DNA from: Bugula neritina
Lineage: Eukaryota; Bryozoa; Gymnolaemata; Cheilostomatida; Bugulidae
Length of the DNA: 64,000 nt
Direction: 5' to 3'
Assembly (NCBI GenBank): GCA_964035545.1
Contig: OZ037766.1
Location: forward strand, 28,276,673 to 28,340,672
Below, one piece after another: positions 27,001 to 39,047 of the stretch. The translations under genes and the position numbers were made by a program. Every line of letters starts with the position of its first letter. Position 1 is the first letter of the stretch. The notes under the pieces are model-generated. The model had not been told where the DNA came from, ran no database searches, and was given only the letters and a program-made list of their open reading frames with translations.

Positions 27001-29130
27001 TACTCAAACTTCAAGATTGGAGTATTACTACTACTAATAGTCTATTAGTATTGCTTATATTGCTACTAATATTCATAATAATATTGCTCTTGAGGTTTGT
27101 TTAGTTGTGGTTTCAGTTCTAGTGATTGGTTTATAAATTGTAGTTGTATCAGTTATTCTTAAATTTGATGTCAATTTCTTATTTATTTCTAGTATTGCAT
27201 TACGTGAACTTATTAAAGTTCAAACAGTAAGCTACTGGACCTGAATTGAAACCAAGTAGTATTAGTAGCCTACCAAGTCTACCTCCATAAACTTATATAA
27301 TATTTTAATATCTTCCTTTCCCCTGGACTGGTTGGCTAAAAAATACAATACTTTATATATCTGTCTTAGAATGGCTATTGTTATTTGCTATGCTTGCAAT
27401 TGCAAAGTGAATATAACAAGTATGTAGTATTCACCTTTTATATGACACCATTGACATTTTAACTGTTTGGCTTAGTATTTGGAGTGAGTTTTGTATACAA
27501 TGCATTTTTAGCTAAACTAATTAAAGATTCCTATTTATTTTGAAATGATAATTGTATGAACAGTTGTCTACTAAGTGTGGCTATAGTCTTTCTATTTTTG
27601 TCACTAATAGGTATTTGGTGTTTGTATTACTGAAGATGCAATTTCTTCAGGAGTGAGTGTACACACTTCAGCTAGTGCTTTTTACAAACATCCTAATCCT
27701 CACCTATTCTCATCTATCTTCGCTTTAGTCTCTTTGGGACTTTTACAAAGAATCCTAATGGTAACATCAAATCATCTTTTGTTACAGTTCATTTTTCAAT
27801 CAACTCATTTATTATTTAAGTTAAAAGGAAACTTGTTTTAATATACTGCTATTTGCATAATCATGCACTTTTTAGGTTTCCCAAACATATCTCTGCTATT
27901 GAGCTAAATACATGCATAGTTATTACTAGCATTTCACATTGCATACGTATAGTAGTATCTATAGAGTATTTAGTAAAATTTATTTTAAGGCGTACTAAAT
28001 AATGAATTTATTTATCACAGAATTTACAAACACCACATAATTATATGCATTATTTAATATAAGAAATGCACTTTTTTTTGAATTGATATATATTTTGTAA
28101 AACTAACCTATGTGTTCTCTATTCTACAACATGGTGTTGTCGAGGAGCTTAAATTTACACAGTAGATATATTTGATTTTAACATTATATTTAAAATATGT
28201 CTCCATTTCTAATAAAGCATTTGAGTGAAGACTAATTTGTAAAGAATATCAGCCTACTAATACATTCCAGTATCTGGTTCAGGGCAACAAGGCCATTTAA
28301 TTTCTGTGGGTGTTGTAAGAATATTTAATTTGTATTTAGCTTTGAAAACAAATTTGATTTTAGAATTATTATCACTAAAAGCATTTTGCATTTTACACAA
28401 ACTCAACTAATCAAAAGTTATGAAGCTGAAAAATTAAGAGAAAAAATGAAAATCATGATGCACATTCTCGGGGTCAAAAACTAGGGGGTGCCGTGATGAG
28501 AAATCAACACATTGATCAAAATTTAAGTTTATTGCTAGTTTTATGAGCTATTGATATGTCAGGTATATATGCATATATACGTACTAATAGTAAGTAAATG
28601 CTAAGGAGAAAATATCTGGGTGATATAGTGCAATAAATGCTAATTCATTACTTTAAGGAGTACATCAGAATTTTGTGACAACCAGCAAGATATGCTGTCA
28701 TTATGCATCTGGGAAACTATTCTTTACTGTTTGTCTTAGGCCTACATTTCAGAGAAGCTGAGCTGCATTGAACATCTTGCACTGAACATAAAAATGGTTC
28801 CTAATAGCTTAAGAAACAGCTTATCAATATGACTTTACAGAGTGTCTTACTTTTTGTCAATCTGTTACTTCCAAATGCTGACGTACATCCACTTATAAAT
28901 ATAATTATATATCTCATAGAAAAGTTTGCATAGAATGAAAGAAAGCATGGTAGATTATGAGCTCTGGAGACAAAAATGTATATTTCAGATTTGACATGAA
29001 TCACCATATAGTATATAAGCATTGAATATAATGTAATGCTATAAGTATTTTATAATAGTTCACAAAAAGCTAAATAGTATATCATTATTATAGATATGCA
29101 CAAACTTAAAACTACATGTATTTCTTTCTG
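24080..29130. other. Gene-poor 5-kb interval
   Basis: The first kilobase probably is intron and promoter of the unknown gene (putative 5' UTR exon ending near 25163). The rest is AT-rich and holds the foldback with a telomere-like core at 26610-26900 and a tRNA A-box-like string at 25682-25695. Open frames here are short and compositionally biased; no conserved exon was recognised. Confidence 0.55.
26610..26900. repeat. Tandem repeat foldback with G-rich, telomere-like core
   Basis: About six 15-bp units of the type AAAATGGCACCAGTA (26614-26705) lead into GGTAAAAATGGCAC (26705-26718). The exact reverse complement of that 14-mer lies at 26871-26884, followed by further inverted, degenerate units. 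Between them, 26733-26852 is strongly G-rich and built of GGTTTAGGG, GGGTTTGG and GAGGTTGAGG variants, resembling degenerate TTAGGG-class repeats. It may be a foldback element or interstitial telomeric-like DNA. Confidence 0.7.
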
Positions 29131-29136
29131 TTTATT
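29131..29136 (-). terminator. Poly(A) signal of nucleotidyltransferase-TPR copy 1
   Basis: AATAAA on the minus strand, 12 bases after the stop codon at 29148-29150. It is the canonical cleavage/polyadenylation hexamer and implies a very short 3' UTR. Confidence 0.55.
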
Positions 29137-29147
29137 ATTGAAAAAAA

Positions 29148-32100
29148 TTATGAACATTCAGAAAGAAGCTTCTCTATCTTCTGATTAATTTCAGTCAACT
29201 GAGGATGTGTGGAGTCACATGACCCAAGTCTCTGCTTGCACAAAGCCAGTTGATAAGCATCTAATGCTTGCTGGTGAAAACTTAAAGATTTTGTTTTAGT
29301 GTCGGTTTTTTCAGCTAAGGCCAAGTACATGTCTCCTTTGTTTACTAAAATTTCGGCAATGTCAAGTGAATTGGCTATGGGGTTGTTTGATTCTATAATT
29401 TCTAAAGCTTCAGCAAAAAGCTGTTCAGCTAGCAGACCATCCCCATTTTTCCAATTGTTGAAAGCTTGGCCAGCTTTGGTATGAGCTTTATAAATGTAGG
29501 AATGTTTATCTTTCTTGCTTAAACATTCAAACATTTGTAATGACATGGCAAACAAGTCTACTGCTTCATCATGGAAACCTAAATATGCCAAGTTATAAGC
29601 AAGACTAATTTCTACATTTCCTGTTTGAGAATGAGGTGTGTTGAAGCGAGACAAATTGAGGAATATAGATGTGGCTATGCCATAAAACTCTTTTGAGTCA
29701 CATATATCTATTGATGCCATCAGACGAGCTAGCTGCTCATTAGTACCATAAATTTGTGTGGTCATTACAAACGATTCTAAATAATGCTCTGAAAAAGTTA
29801 TACCTTTTTTTATTGATTGTGTTGCAACTCCGAGGTGGTATTGTATATTGGCAATGTCTCTGTGGCACGAACTTTCTCCGTAAAGTTCTAAAAATACTTC
29901 CAAACTTTTTTGATAATATAAAGCAGCTATTTGATAGTACTTAGTGTATCTGTAGACTGTTCCCATAGTCCAAACTGCATGCCCCAAAATCACTGTTGGG
30001 ATATTAAAAAATTTAATGCGCTCTTCTGGTGATATCAAGGCCATATCAATGGATAAAACTTGTTCAGTATTGGATCCTACAGATTCATCAAAGCATATTT
30101 GCAAAACTCTTAAAAGGTGTTTATGCGATTTTTCATAATTAAACATGAAGAGAAAACATTCTCCTATTCTCAAATGCATTTTAGCCACCATCCATGTATC
30201 TTGTATTGCTAAAGGCTCCAGAATGCTTAATGATCTTTTGGCATGCTCAGCAGCTTGGCTGTATTGGTGCATCCCATAATAGCTTGTCCCTAGCTGAGAA
30301 TGTGCATCAGCTAAGAGAAACTGTAGTGACTCATTACTATAAAACTGTGCACAGCGACACTCAATCATTGCTAGCATTCGCTCATTGTATTGCAATGATA
30401 TGTTTTCCTGTCTGTTCTCATTTAAGGAATGCGTCAAGGCCTTTACACAACGAAATATTTTATGTAAATCATCTGGAAATTGCTGTTGAAATTTGAAAAT
30501 AGTTTGCTCAGGGTTTTGCATGAAATCTGTTTCGCAAATATGCTCTCGAAAAAAGTTTCGGCTTTCTGACCATCTGTTACAGTAGTGGTAGGTTTGGAAT
30601 TCTACCAACCAGCTGGGTGCGCTAATCTCTAATGCCAGGATACTTGCCAACATTTTAGTGTCTAACAGTTTATTGATATGGTTTTTCAATGAAATCGAAT
30701 GTCTACAATACAAATTGAAAAGTTTTTGTGAAAGAATCCATCGTTTTCCTGCTATTTCTGAAATTTTAGGAAATAGTCTTGGTCTTATCTCTTGTAGCTC
30801 ACTTATTGGCAAAAGAGAAATTCGTTCGTCTTGGGATTCATAGTACGCATATGCTGAAAGTCTAAAGTAGCAAGAACAGGCTAGCATAAATGACAAAGTA
30901 AAATATAAAGAGCTTGATATCTTGTTTTGTTCTTTTAAAGTTTGAAGGTTTTGCCAAGAGTTTGGCCCAAATGCTTCAAGTAAAATTGATATATGAGTAA
31001 GAAAGATTGAAGGATATCTGTAAAGTTCATCTTTAGCGTGTAGAGAAAACCCTTTGTTAACAAATTCATCAATAGGTTTGAAATCAAACTTTTCAGAATC
31101 CGCTTTAAACATCTCCAAGTTAGCCTGATTTCTTTTGCTATTAGGGCTTATGTTTTGTATTTTATTGAACTGCTTTTCCAAAATTTTGCTGTTAGAACCT
31201 TTTCTATAAACAATATGTCCTTGCATGATCGTAGATGCAAAATCTCCGATTATTTCTTGTTTAGTTTCTGCAGGATTGAGCAATGTTTGAATATATTTGT
31301 CTTCTAGTTCTATAGGAGAAAATATGTACTCATAATCTCCATTATTGCCATTCCCAGTAGGAATGTTTCCTGCAACATTTTTCAGACCATCTATTTTAAA
31401 ACCACTTTTGAACTTATCATGATACCAACTTTTTAGTTCTTTGATTGCCATGCATTCCAATTTTGTTTCTTGAAGGTTGCCTATGAGAAAGTAACTTGAA
31501 AGAGCCAGTTTGTGAAAATATTCCATAGTGTGCTCATTTTTCACTTCTATGAGAAACATGTACTCAACATCTGAGTATGGTGTAGCTTCCCCTTTAGCAA
31601 GGGAACCCAATGCAATCACACAAAATGAGCAAGGCAGCTCTTCTAACATACTTTGAATGCTGATATCAACTATTTCGCCTAAAAGACTAACCATGCGATC
31701 TGTGCAGTAGAGAGACAGGCAACGTATGCTGCCATGGAACCGGTCAAATTCTGCTGGTAAAGTGATATCTTCTGCTACAGTTTTCAATTTTCTTAATTCC
31801 TTATAACAATATTCTCTGGTGTTACTTAAATGCAATTTTATAGCTTTTATATTTTGCAAGCTTTTTTGGTAGTCAAAGGCATAAATATTATATTTTATAT
31901 ACTTCTTTTGAATATCAAATGCTTTTTTATTCCATCTATCTGCATTTTCACTCCCAAGACTTCTTGCAGCCACAGAATTACATAGAGCGTGTGCCTGAAA
32001 TACAATCAAATGGAGGGTTAACATTTAAATAATAATATTTTAAAAGCTCTGTGACAAAAAATATATTTTGCATAAGCAAGCATATTACTCAATATTTTTG

Positions 32101-35100
32101 AAGATAACATAGCACATGTCATAGAAAATAGAAGCTTCCTAGCATCTCAAAAATGATATTATCATGATGATATATAATTTTAATACATTTTATTGTATCT
32201 AAACAACATAGCTCTAATCTAATCAGCAGTTTGCAAGTGATGAAAGACATCTGGTAAAATTGCTGTTGTGACACATCACAAGCCTTCTAACTATGTTGGG
32301 ATGATAAAAGTCAGAAGTTCCTTATGTGTACTAATCATATTCACATATTATATCAATATCTGTTCAATACTACATGTGGTTGATGCTGTAGCACAGCTTA
32401 TAGACAAAAGTTCCTGGTGTGTACAACTTATACACATCATATACATGTATGTACTATTGCATATGTAATGTATGCCGCGTATGCTATAGTACAGGCATTT
32501 AGCTGCATGGATCACCTGAGGTCCTGTATAGTATCTTAAGCACTTAAAGCCCACCTTGAGCGCATCTGTCCAATGCCCTGTTCTCTCATACTTCTCTATA
32601 TAACCATCAGCTAGTTTACTGAGGTGAGGTATTTGAGCTGTCAGGTTGTAGGGACCTCCATGAGCACTGTAATAGTCTCGTTTGAATGCATCTAAATCTT
32701 CTTTGGAAATCTGAAATCAAATTGTCATGCACTTTTACTGAACATTTTATGATGCGCTTTATTTTTTATTAAAACTTGTGCAAATAATTTCGTAAAATAT
32801 TGCGTTTCCCTTTGTCACTTATTTAATTTATTGAGCTCAGTATAAGATTTTTCATATAACCAACTTCCCCCCCCCCAGTCAAGTTGAAGTTTTACTAATA
32901 GCCTGGATAATGATAACTGTATATTAAGTTCAAATTAGACTAAATTTCTAGATCAGTGTAGTTGCAATTGATTTTATTATATTCGAGGAATAAGTATATA
33001 AGAACTTGCTATATAACATCAATTAGCCTATTGTATTGACTATATAAAATGAGCTTCTCAAACTTTTTGGCGAAGCCTTTGATTTAGGTGAACAGTTTTA
33101 AAAAATCTACCACAAAGTCGAGAGTTGCACTTTCAATATCAATAAAAAGATAAAAAGATAAAATATTAAACGATTGAATCTTATCACATAGATTTAGCTT
33201 TTCAAAAAGCCTTAGCCTGTTTTTTAGATGTCTAAAAGAACAGCCTGGGGACAGCTACACCATTAGTTGGCTTATAAGCAATGCTATTATAAAGTACTTT
33301 TAAATGCACACATATTTTGCTGTTTTATCCAGAATACAATGTGCATGTTTTTCTATTTTGAAATAGTCAGTATAATAACTGTTTCGGTATCTACATTCAT
33401 CATAACAGGGCACACAGTGTCACTAGTGTTGACAGGCATTAGGCTGTTAAGCTCATTGACATGATGACCTAATTTTGGTAATATTTATTGCTGGTTGAGC
33501 ATTAAAATATTATGCTTTGTTGACAAAATATAAGGTCTGATTGAAAGCTAATTTGATTGTGTCAAAGAGTGTATGCTATCATGGCGTAGTATAATAATTA
33601 TAGTGAAATTTGTGAAACATAAACTTAGACCGTATATTCGTGGATTTATACACTTATAAGATTGACAAGAAATCAGCAAAAAGCTCATTTGGCCAAGTAA
33701 TCAGCCCTTGTCATCCACATTCTAATTTTAGTTTTGATTTGATTTGCTCCAAAGACCCAAGAAATGATGTTCTCAACCCAACGTGCTAAACCTCATGCCC
33801 TTACTCTTGTATATTGAATGGAACTAACATTTTAATGGCTGATAAAGTGAGATACCTTGGTGTGTTAGTGGATCAGAATTTGAGATTTTATGAACATGTA
33901 CAATCAGTACTTACAACAGTATCAAGAAGAATGTATATTGTGAAGAATTTTGTGTATCTTAGCTCTAAACCTCTAATAAATATATTATTCAAAAGTTTCA
34001 TCATGTCCCGCATCGCCTATTGTCTACCTATTATTTTTACTTGTATCTATGCCCGTGATAAAAAGGCTATTCGAAAGATTTTCAAAGATTGCTCAAAACT
34101 TGGGATTGAGTATCTAAACATTGAATTGCACATTCAGAAACTCACTAAAGAACTTGCCATCAAATATATAGTAGACAATGACTATTTTATCAATAACTTT
34201 TTGATTCAATGCCCTTCTGGAAGATATTGAACCATCAAATATATAGAGGGGCATGGGGCAGAGATAACTTCTTGCAACATATTGTAAATAATTTAATAAG
34301 CTTCTATTTTAAACAATCCAACAGAGTTTTGACTTTTTCTCTCATTTTTGTTCATTCCTACTTATATTATAGTGAGTATTTACACTGAATTTCGCAATGT
34401 GTTGTCATGTTTGTAATATTGTGGTAAATATTAAGAGTTATCCCCCTTGACACATTACTTATGGATATTTTTCTAAATACTGTAGTTATAGCTAAGTATG
34501 TGGCGTAACTTTCTAATACTTTAAATACTATGGCTATTGTTAAGCTTTTAGCATAGTAAATAGTTAATCCCCTTTCCCCCAATTACAAGTTACAATACGC
34601 ATACACTTGGTTGGGTTCATTTTTGTTGATTCATCTAAACCGACAGTTGGACAGCCCTGAATCTATACTGTAGAAAACATAGTTAATTTGTTGTATAATA
34701 TGCGATTGTATACAATTTGCGGCAATCCACGTGACCCTTTGAATAACAGCAATATATAGCATTGCAGCTGAGCTTTTACTTTCTGGTTACTGATGTAATT
34801 GCTGCCGCAATTCAGTGGTAAAATTTAAAGGATACGAAGTGATATACTGTAACCCCACCAGACTTTGACCACTGAACTTGTAGTGTAACAGTTGAATATG
34901 TAGAAACCTGAAGTGGTTTATTTTATATGAGGCCATGCTGGATTACATTGCTAAAAGATCATATAACATTTTCAGGAACGTTATATGCTAAGCACTTGAC
35001 TGAATAAAGTTTATAGACCTGAACACCGCTTTGAAAAGCTGATGATATTTTAAATGCATCCAATCATAGTTACTGCGAGTTTTATTTAGGATCTAGAATT

Positions 35101-35352
35101 ATACCTTTAAAAGCAGTAGTAGATAAAATGAGAGAGCCCGAGTTTTTTATTTTTTATGAACTCTTGGTTTGGGGTGCAGGTTGAAGTTCTTGCTATAGAG
35201 CATAACTTCTTTTGCTACATTTCTAATCTAAAACACAGGTGCTTCTCAATTTCTCCATTACTGCACTTACTACTTGTTACCCCTATCTTTAGAGGTATAA
35301 ATAATATTACTGAAGTACTTACAGCATAACTGTCCTCGTTGTGTAATGCCAT
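29148..35352 (-). CDS. Nucleotidyltransferase-TPR protein, copy 1
   Basis: Three exons: 35323-35352 (ATG, ten residues), 32555-32710 (52 residues) and 29148-31994 (948 residues), giving 1010 aa. Around residues 190-210 lies a nucleotidyltransferase signature, GSLAKGEATPYSDVE, fitting hGS-x(10)-DhE of the polymerase-beta/GlnD-like (DUF294-type) superfamily, with G192-S193 and carboxylates D204 and E206. A conserved block IPTGNGNNGDYEY and a helical region follow. From about 650 to 1005 there are TPR-like helical pairs (for example YYQKSLEVFLELYG, HQQALDAYQLALCKQRLG). No signal peptide or membrane segment is visible, so it is probably cytosolic. The substrate is unknown: the family could transfer NMP to protein, RNA or a small molecule. 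Intron 1 carries a reverse-transcriptase relic. A paralogue lies at 49050-53785. Assignment of the fold is firm; function is not. Confidence 0.88.
32862..32877. repeat. Poly-C tract
   Basis: A run of about eleven C preceded by CTT in an otherwise AT-rich intron of nucleotidyltransferase-TPR copy 1. Simple sequence with no other role evident. Confidence 0.7.
33730..34370 (+). pseudogene. Non-LTR retrotransposon reverse-transcriptase 3' fragment
   Basis: The open stretch 33814-34230 encodes the end of a reverse transcriptase of the jockey/CR1 type. It includes the VRYLGVLVDQNLRF block, a helical region with repeated hydrophobics, and a C-terminal PSGRY followed, after a stop, by a similar-frame segment RGAWGRDNFLQHIVNN. 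Upstream, 33745-33812 reads KTQEMMFSTQRAKPHALTLVY in another frame, so there is at least one frameshift plus an in-frame stop. The catalytic YADD region and the endonuclease are absent, as expected from 5' truncation. It sits antisense in intron 1 of nucleotidyltransferase-TPR copy 1. Confidence 0.75.
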
Positions 35353-37567
35353 AACTTTCACTCAGTAACACTCTATGATGGAAAAGATAAATTAGGTACA
35401 CGTAATTGTTGAACAGCTATAAGCTGCTTGTCAACTATAAGTTATATATATATACCTGCATCAAGTTAGAATTTATAGTGACACACTTGGAAAGAACCAC
35501 TGAATGCTGTTGATGCATAAAGTAAAAAGAATTTATCAGATCTTTATTTAAATAGCCAATCAACTAGCAGTTGAACAAAGCATATACATCAACTATCCAT
35601 TCCTATAGAACTTTTATCAGATGATCATCATTTCATCATATACACTGTGAATAAAACAGAACTTCCGGCGGCATATATTATAACCTACATACATACATAT
35701 TTTCCTTATGACAGTAAAAGCAATTATAGTTGGAAAACAGATATATATTAGCCTGGGTGTAACTGTTGCATATAATATACTGTGTATTGGGCAACTATAA
35801 CCATTCACCCCTTATGGTTTGCAGGCTAAGTATGTGCGATAAGTTTAGGAGACATCTGCAGTAAATTATCTAACTGTTAAATTTAATTTATAGCATTTAA
35901 CCTAGAGATCATGACATATATAGACAAAATTAGTTCATATAATAATGCTAGATAGATAAATTAACAATCAACGTAATATTACTGTGCATAAATAAGACTA
36001 TATTTTCAGCTTGCTATTTTGAGAATGTATATGTAACACATTTTCTAGGTTGAGCAAAATATTTTTTCTATATAATGGGGTTATCTCCCTTGGAGACATG
36101 TTCTGCAGATTGCATTATATTTTCTGTATTGCATATATAACAACGCAACACACACAACACAACAACACAGGGAAAAATTAAGCAGATATATTTTAATTCA
36201 GATTTCAATCTTTGCACTTTGTATGATAAAATATTATATAATAGCTAAAAATATGCTGTTGGTTAGGGCTTTATATAAAGTCTACATACTGGTGAGCAGA
36301 CAACTTCGTAATTGAGAGTTCTAAAGCATGCAACAGCTTTATTACAATTTTGAATCAATACAAAATAAATTTGATTATAATATTACTATTTTATTAAAAC
36401 TAAAAACAATAAAATTCAACCATTTAAAACAAAATAAACTAGTAATTCAACTACTTCTACAAGGTTAAATTAAATTTTAGGTTTATCAAATGAAAAATTT
36501 AAAGTATGAAGCAAAAGAGATTGTTAACTTGCTAAAGATAAAAACCTCTTAAGCACTATTTTGTGTAGACTGTCTAACTTTATTACATCATGAATTCACT
36601 TAACCTAAAGGAGCGTCAAAGTTACTTTAGCTATATATTGTCTATAACATGCATCAGTGTAAAGTGAGTATAGACAATTTTCAATAAGCTCTTTGGCATA
36701 AAACACAGATTTTATTTTATTTTATTTTAATATTATAGAGGTAATGAAACAAAGTTGAGTTACAGATAATCTATTTTGATAATCTATTATCTATTAATAA
36801 TTTATTATATTATTATAATCTATTAATAATAGATAATAGATAATCTATTATTATAATAGATAATCTATAATTATAGATAATCTATTTTGATATTTTTTAC
36901 TGTGGTTTATAGTAGTTCAAATCTTAAAGATAAGAGTAGAAATTTATTTTTAGAGAGCTAGTACATACTTGCTCATGCATAGTATAATTATTGTGTTTAA
37001 CAGCTACTTAATTTTAAGATTGAACGAATAAAATATTCAAAATTAATTTTTCAGGTTTATAGTATCATACTATAATAATTGCATCATAGCTGCTAGAAGT
37101 CACTATACGTGCAAAATGTTTAGTAATTGCTGTCAATAGGTTTCGGCATACAAAAACCAATAAATTGTTTATAAAATAATTTTTGCTGCCAATGCATTTA
37201 TTTTATATCAACAGGATTGTGTCAGAATAAAAAAACCAAAATCAATCAAACCTGGCATAGACTTGTAGAAAAGAAATTAATCAAATATCAATCAATATAA
37301 CTTAAACCTAGCGTTTAACACAAGCTTTTGATGTAATTTTACTACATATAAATTATTTCTATATTTTATGATATGCGGTCTAACTTGTACTGAGGCTATA
37401 TTATATTATATTAAGCTTTTTTTACAAAAATAAAATTAAGGAACTGCAACATTTATATATTAAATTGTATAATATTTATTTTCTTCTTTAAATTCTTAAA
37501 ACTGGTATAACATGCACTATGTGAACGTACGTTACATACAATCACATGCAAAAAGAATAAATATATT
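35353..37567. other. Intergenic region, no gene seen
   Basis: This is the 5' flank of nucleotidyltransferase-TPR copy 1 and the 3' flank of the sulfotransferase-like gene. AT-rich; it contains the palindromic AT repeat at 36766-36895. Open frames are short and unsupported. Confidence 0.6.
36766..36895. repeat. AT-rich palindromic repeat cluster
   Basis: Multiple direct and inverted copies of GATAATCTATTA and its complement TAATAGATTATC occur within 130 bp, including ATAATAGATAATCTATTATT. It can form several alternative hairpins, and may be a minisatellite or a transposable element end. Confidence 0.75.
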
Positions 37568-37573
37568 TTTATT
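37568..37573 (-). terminator. Candidate poly(A) signal of the sulfotransferase-like gene
   Basis: AATAAA on the minus strand about 100 bases after the stop at 37671-37673. Confidence 0.45.
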
Positions 37574-37670
37574 GCTGTACGCTGAATCACTTCCATTCAT
37601 TATAATGTTCTCATAATATACATTTTTTATACGATAGAATCTCCTGGCATATACTGCCCTTCAGTATTAG

Positions 37671-39047
37671 TCATGGTGAAGTAACAGTGTTGAAAACCGT
37701 AAAATCTTCTCCCCATTTTGGTAACTGGTAGTATTCAAGATGCTTATTAGCTTCAGAAATCATAGTTGAAGTGATTTGGAGTTGCTTTACCTTCAACTTG
37801 TTTCTGTCACCATGCGTGTTCTTTTGACTATCTATTTTTAAAGCTTGACTCATTAACATCTGTCTTTCTTCTGTCAGCTCTAAATTTAAACATTTGAATA
37901 AAGATTCGATAAACTTGTTTTGATTGGCTATCAAGTGTTCATATTTAAAGGCTGAGATCCTCTCATCCCCCTCCTTTTTTATATTAAAGTTTCTGTAGTG
38001 AAAGGCATTCTCGCACCAGGCTATAACACAGGCTATGAAACTAGGTGCTTCTTTAGAAAGGTTTCTTCGGTTAAATATCCACTGGATATGGTCTGAGGAT
38101 GAGCAGCTGGCAAACTTCAAAGACAGAGATTTAATGCTCGGAAGTAAGTTTGACAAGATTGGATGACAGTGCACTGTGTGTGTTAATTTCAGCTGAACAT
38201 TGATGTCTTGTATAAGTTTGCACATAGATGAAACTTGTTCTCTAACTTCCCTATACAAATATATATTATTAAATTCAGGAAAGAGTTCATTGAGTAGAAC
38301 AATGTCATCTGGCAGGCACATTGGAATTGCTTTCAAGAACACTATTTTTCCGTTTGTTATACTTGGCTTGAGCAGTATTCGAACTGCACTCCTATAAGCA
38401 ACCAAATATTCTTTTGACTTCGGCCAATCAATCTCAAAGTGCTTAAACTTTTTCTCTAAGAATTTCTGTTTCAAAGAGAAAAAGCACATTGGTTCTGCCA
38501 TAGCCAAAACATCTGGTAAAGAGTTAAATGCTTGAGCCAGGGCAGTGGAGCCACATCTTCCAGTGCTGTGCACCCAGATGACCTTTGACCTAGGATTTCC
38601 TAACTTATTAGCCAACCTAATGAAAGAATTTATGGGCATCACAAGAATATGTTCCGCAGTTTGAAATTCAGCTATATATAAAAATGGCCATTTCCTGACA
38701 TTGTAAATATCTTCTTGTGGTGAGAAAACTCCAAAGATAGCCTCTTTATCATTGACAGCTAGAAGCGTTACATGTTTTCCTAGAGCATACTCGGGGTTTA
38801 CAAACTTCACATGAGTGGTTAAAAAATGGTGAAGTTGTGGAATAGTTAGAGGAGATGGTTTGCATTTACTCCAGACTCTGAGACACTGGACTGACATATC
38901 ATATAGGTCGTCATGGTAACATTCGTTTATGTGTTTCTGCACTCCAGATAGTTTCCACCAAACTTTTTGACAAGTTTTAAACAAGGCAAATACTGTCAGC
39001 TGAATCAAGTAGATCATGAAGGTCCCATAAGGTTTGAGTATTGCCAT
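37671..39047 (-). CDS. Sulfotransferase-like protein, type II membrane topology likely
   Basis: A single 458-codon open frame with no intron in the coding part. Residues 9-24 form a hydrophobic segment near the N-terminus, fitting a Golgi-type signal anchor. Residues 157-170 (VIWVHSTGRCGSTAL) match the 5'-phosphosulfate-binding P-loop of PAPS-dependent sulfotransferases (GRxGST). Residues 262-276 (IYLYREVREQVSSM) sit where the 3'-phosphate-binding R...S motif is expected. The conserved WCENAFHYR and FKYEHLIAN segments fit the same fold. It would move sulfate from PAPS to an unknown acceptor, probably in the Golgi lumen. Codons continue open upstream of the ATG only to a TAG directly at an acceptor-like TTGTAG (39084). 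A 5' UTR exon ending at GAAG|GTAAGAA near 39377 is therefore likely. A single long coding exon among multi-exon neighbours suggests retrocopying or intron loss. Confidence 0.75.
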   Translation of the reverse strand: MAILKPYGTFMIYLIQLTVFALFKTCQKVWWKLSGVQKHINECYHDDLYDMSVQCLRVWSKCKPSPLTIPQLHHFLTTHVKFVNPEYALGKHVTLLAVNDKEAIFGVFSPQEDIYNVRKWPFLYIAEFQTAEHILVMPINSFIRLANKLGNPRSKVIWVHSTGRCGSTALAQAFNSLPDVLAMAEPMCFFSLKQKFLEKKFKHFEIDWPKSKEYLVAYRSAVRILLKPSITNGKIVFLKAIPMCLPDDIVLLNELFPEFNNIYLYREVREQVSSMCKLIQDINVQLKLTHTVHCHPILSNLLPSIKSLSLKFASCSSSDHIQWIFNRRNLSKEAPSFIACVIAWCENAFHYRNFNIKKEGDERISAFKYEHLIANQNKFIESLFKCLNLELTEERQMLMSQALKIDSQKNTHGDRNKLKVKQLQITSTMISEANKHLEYYQLPKWGEDFTVFNTVTSP

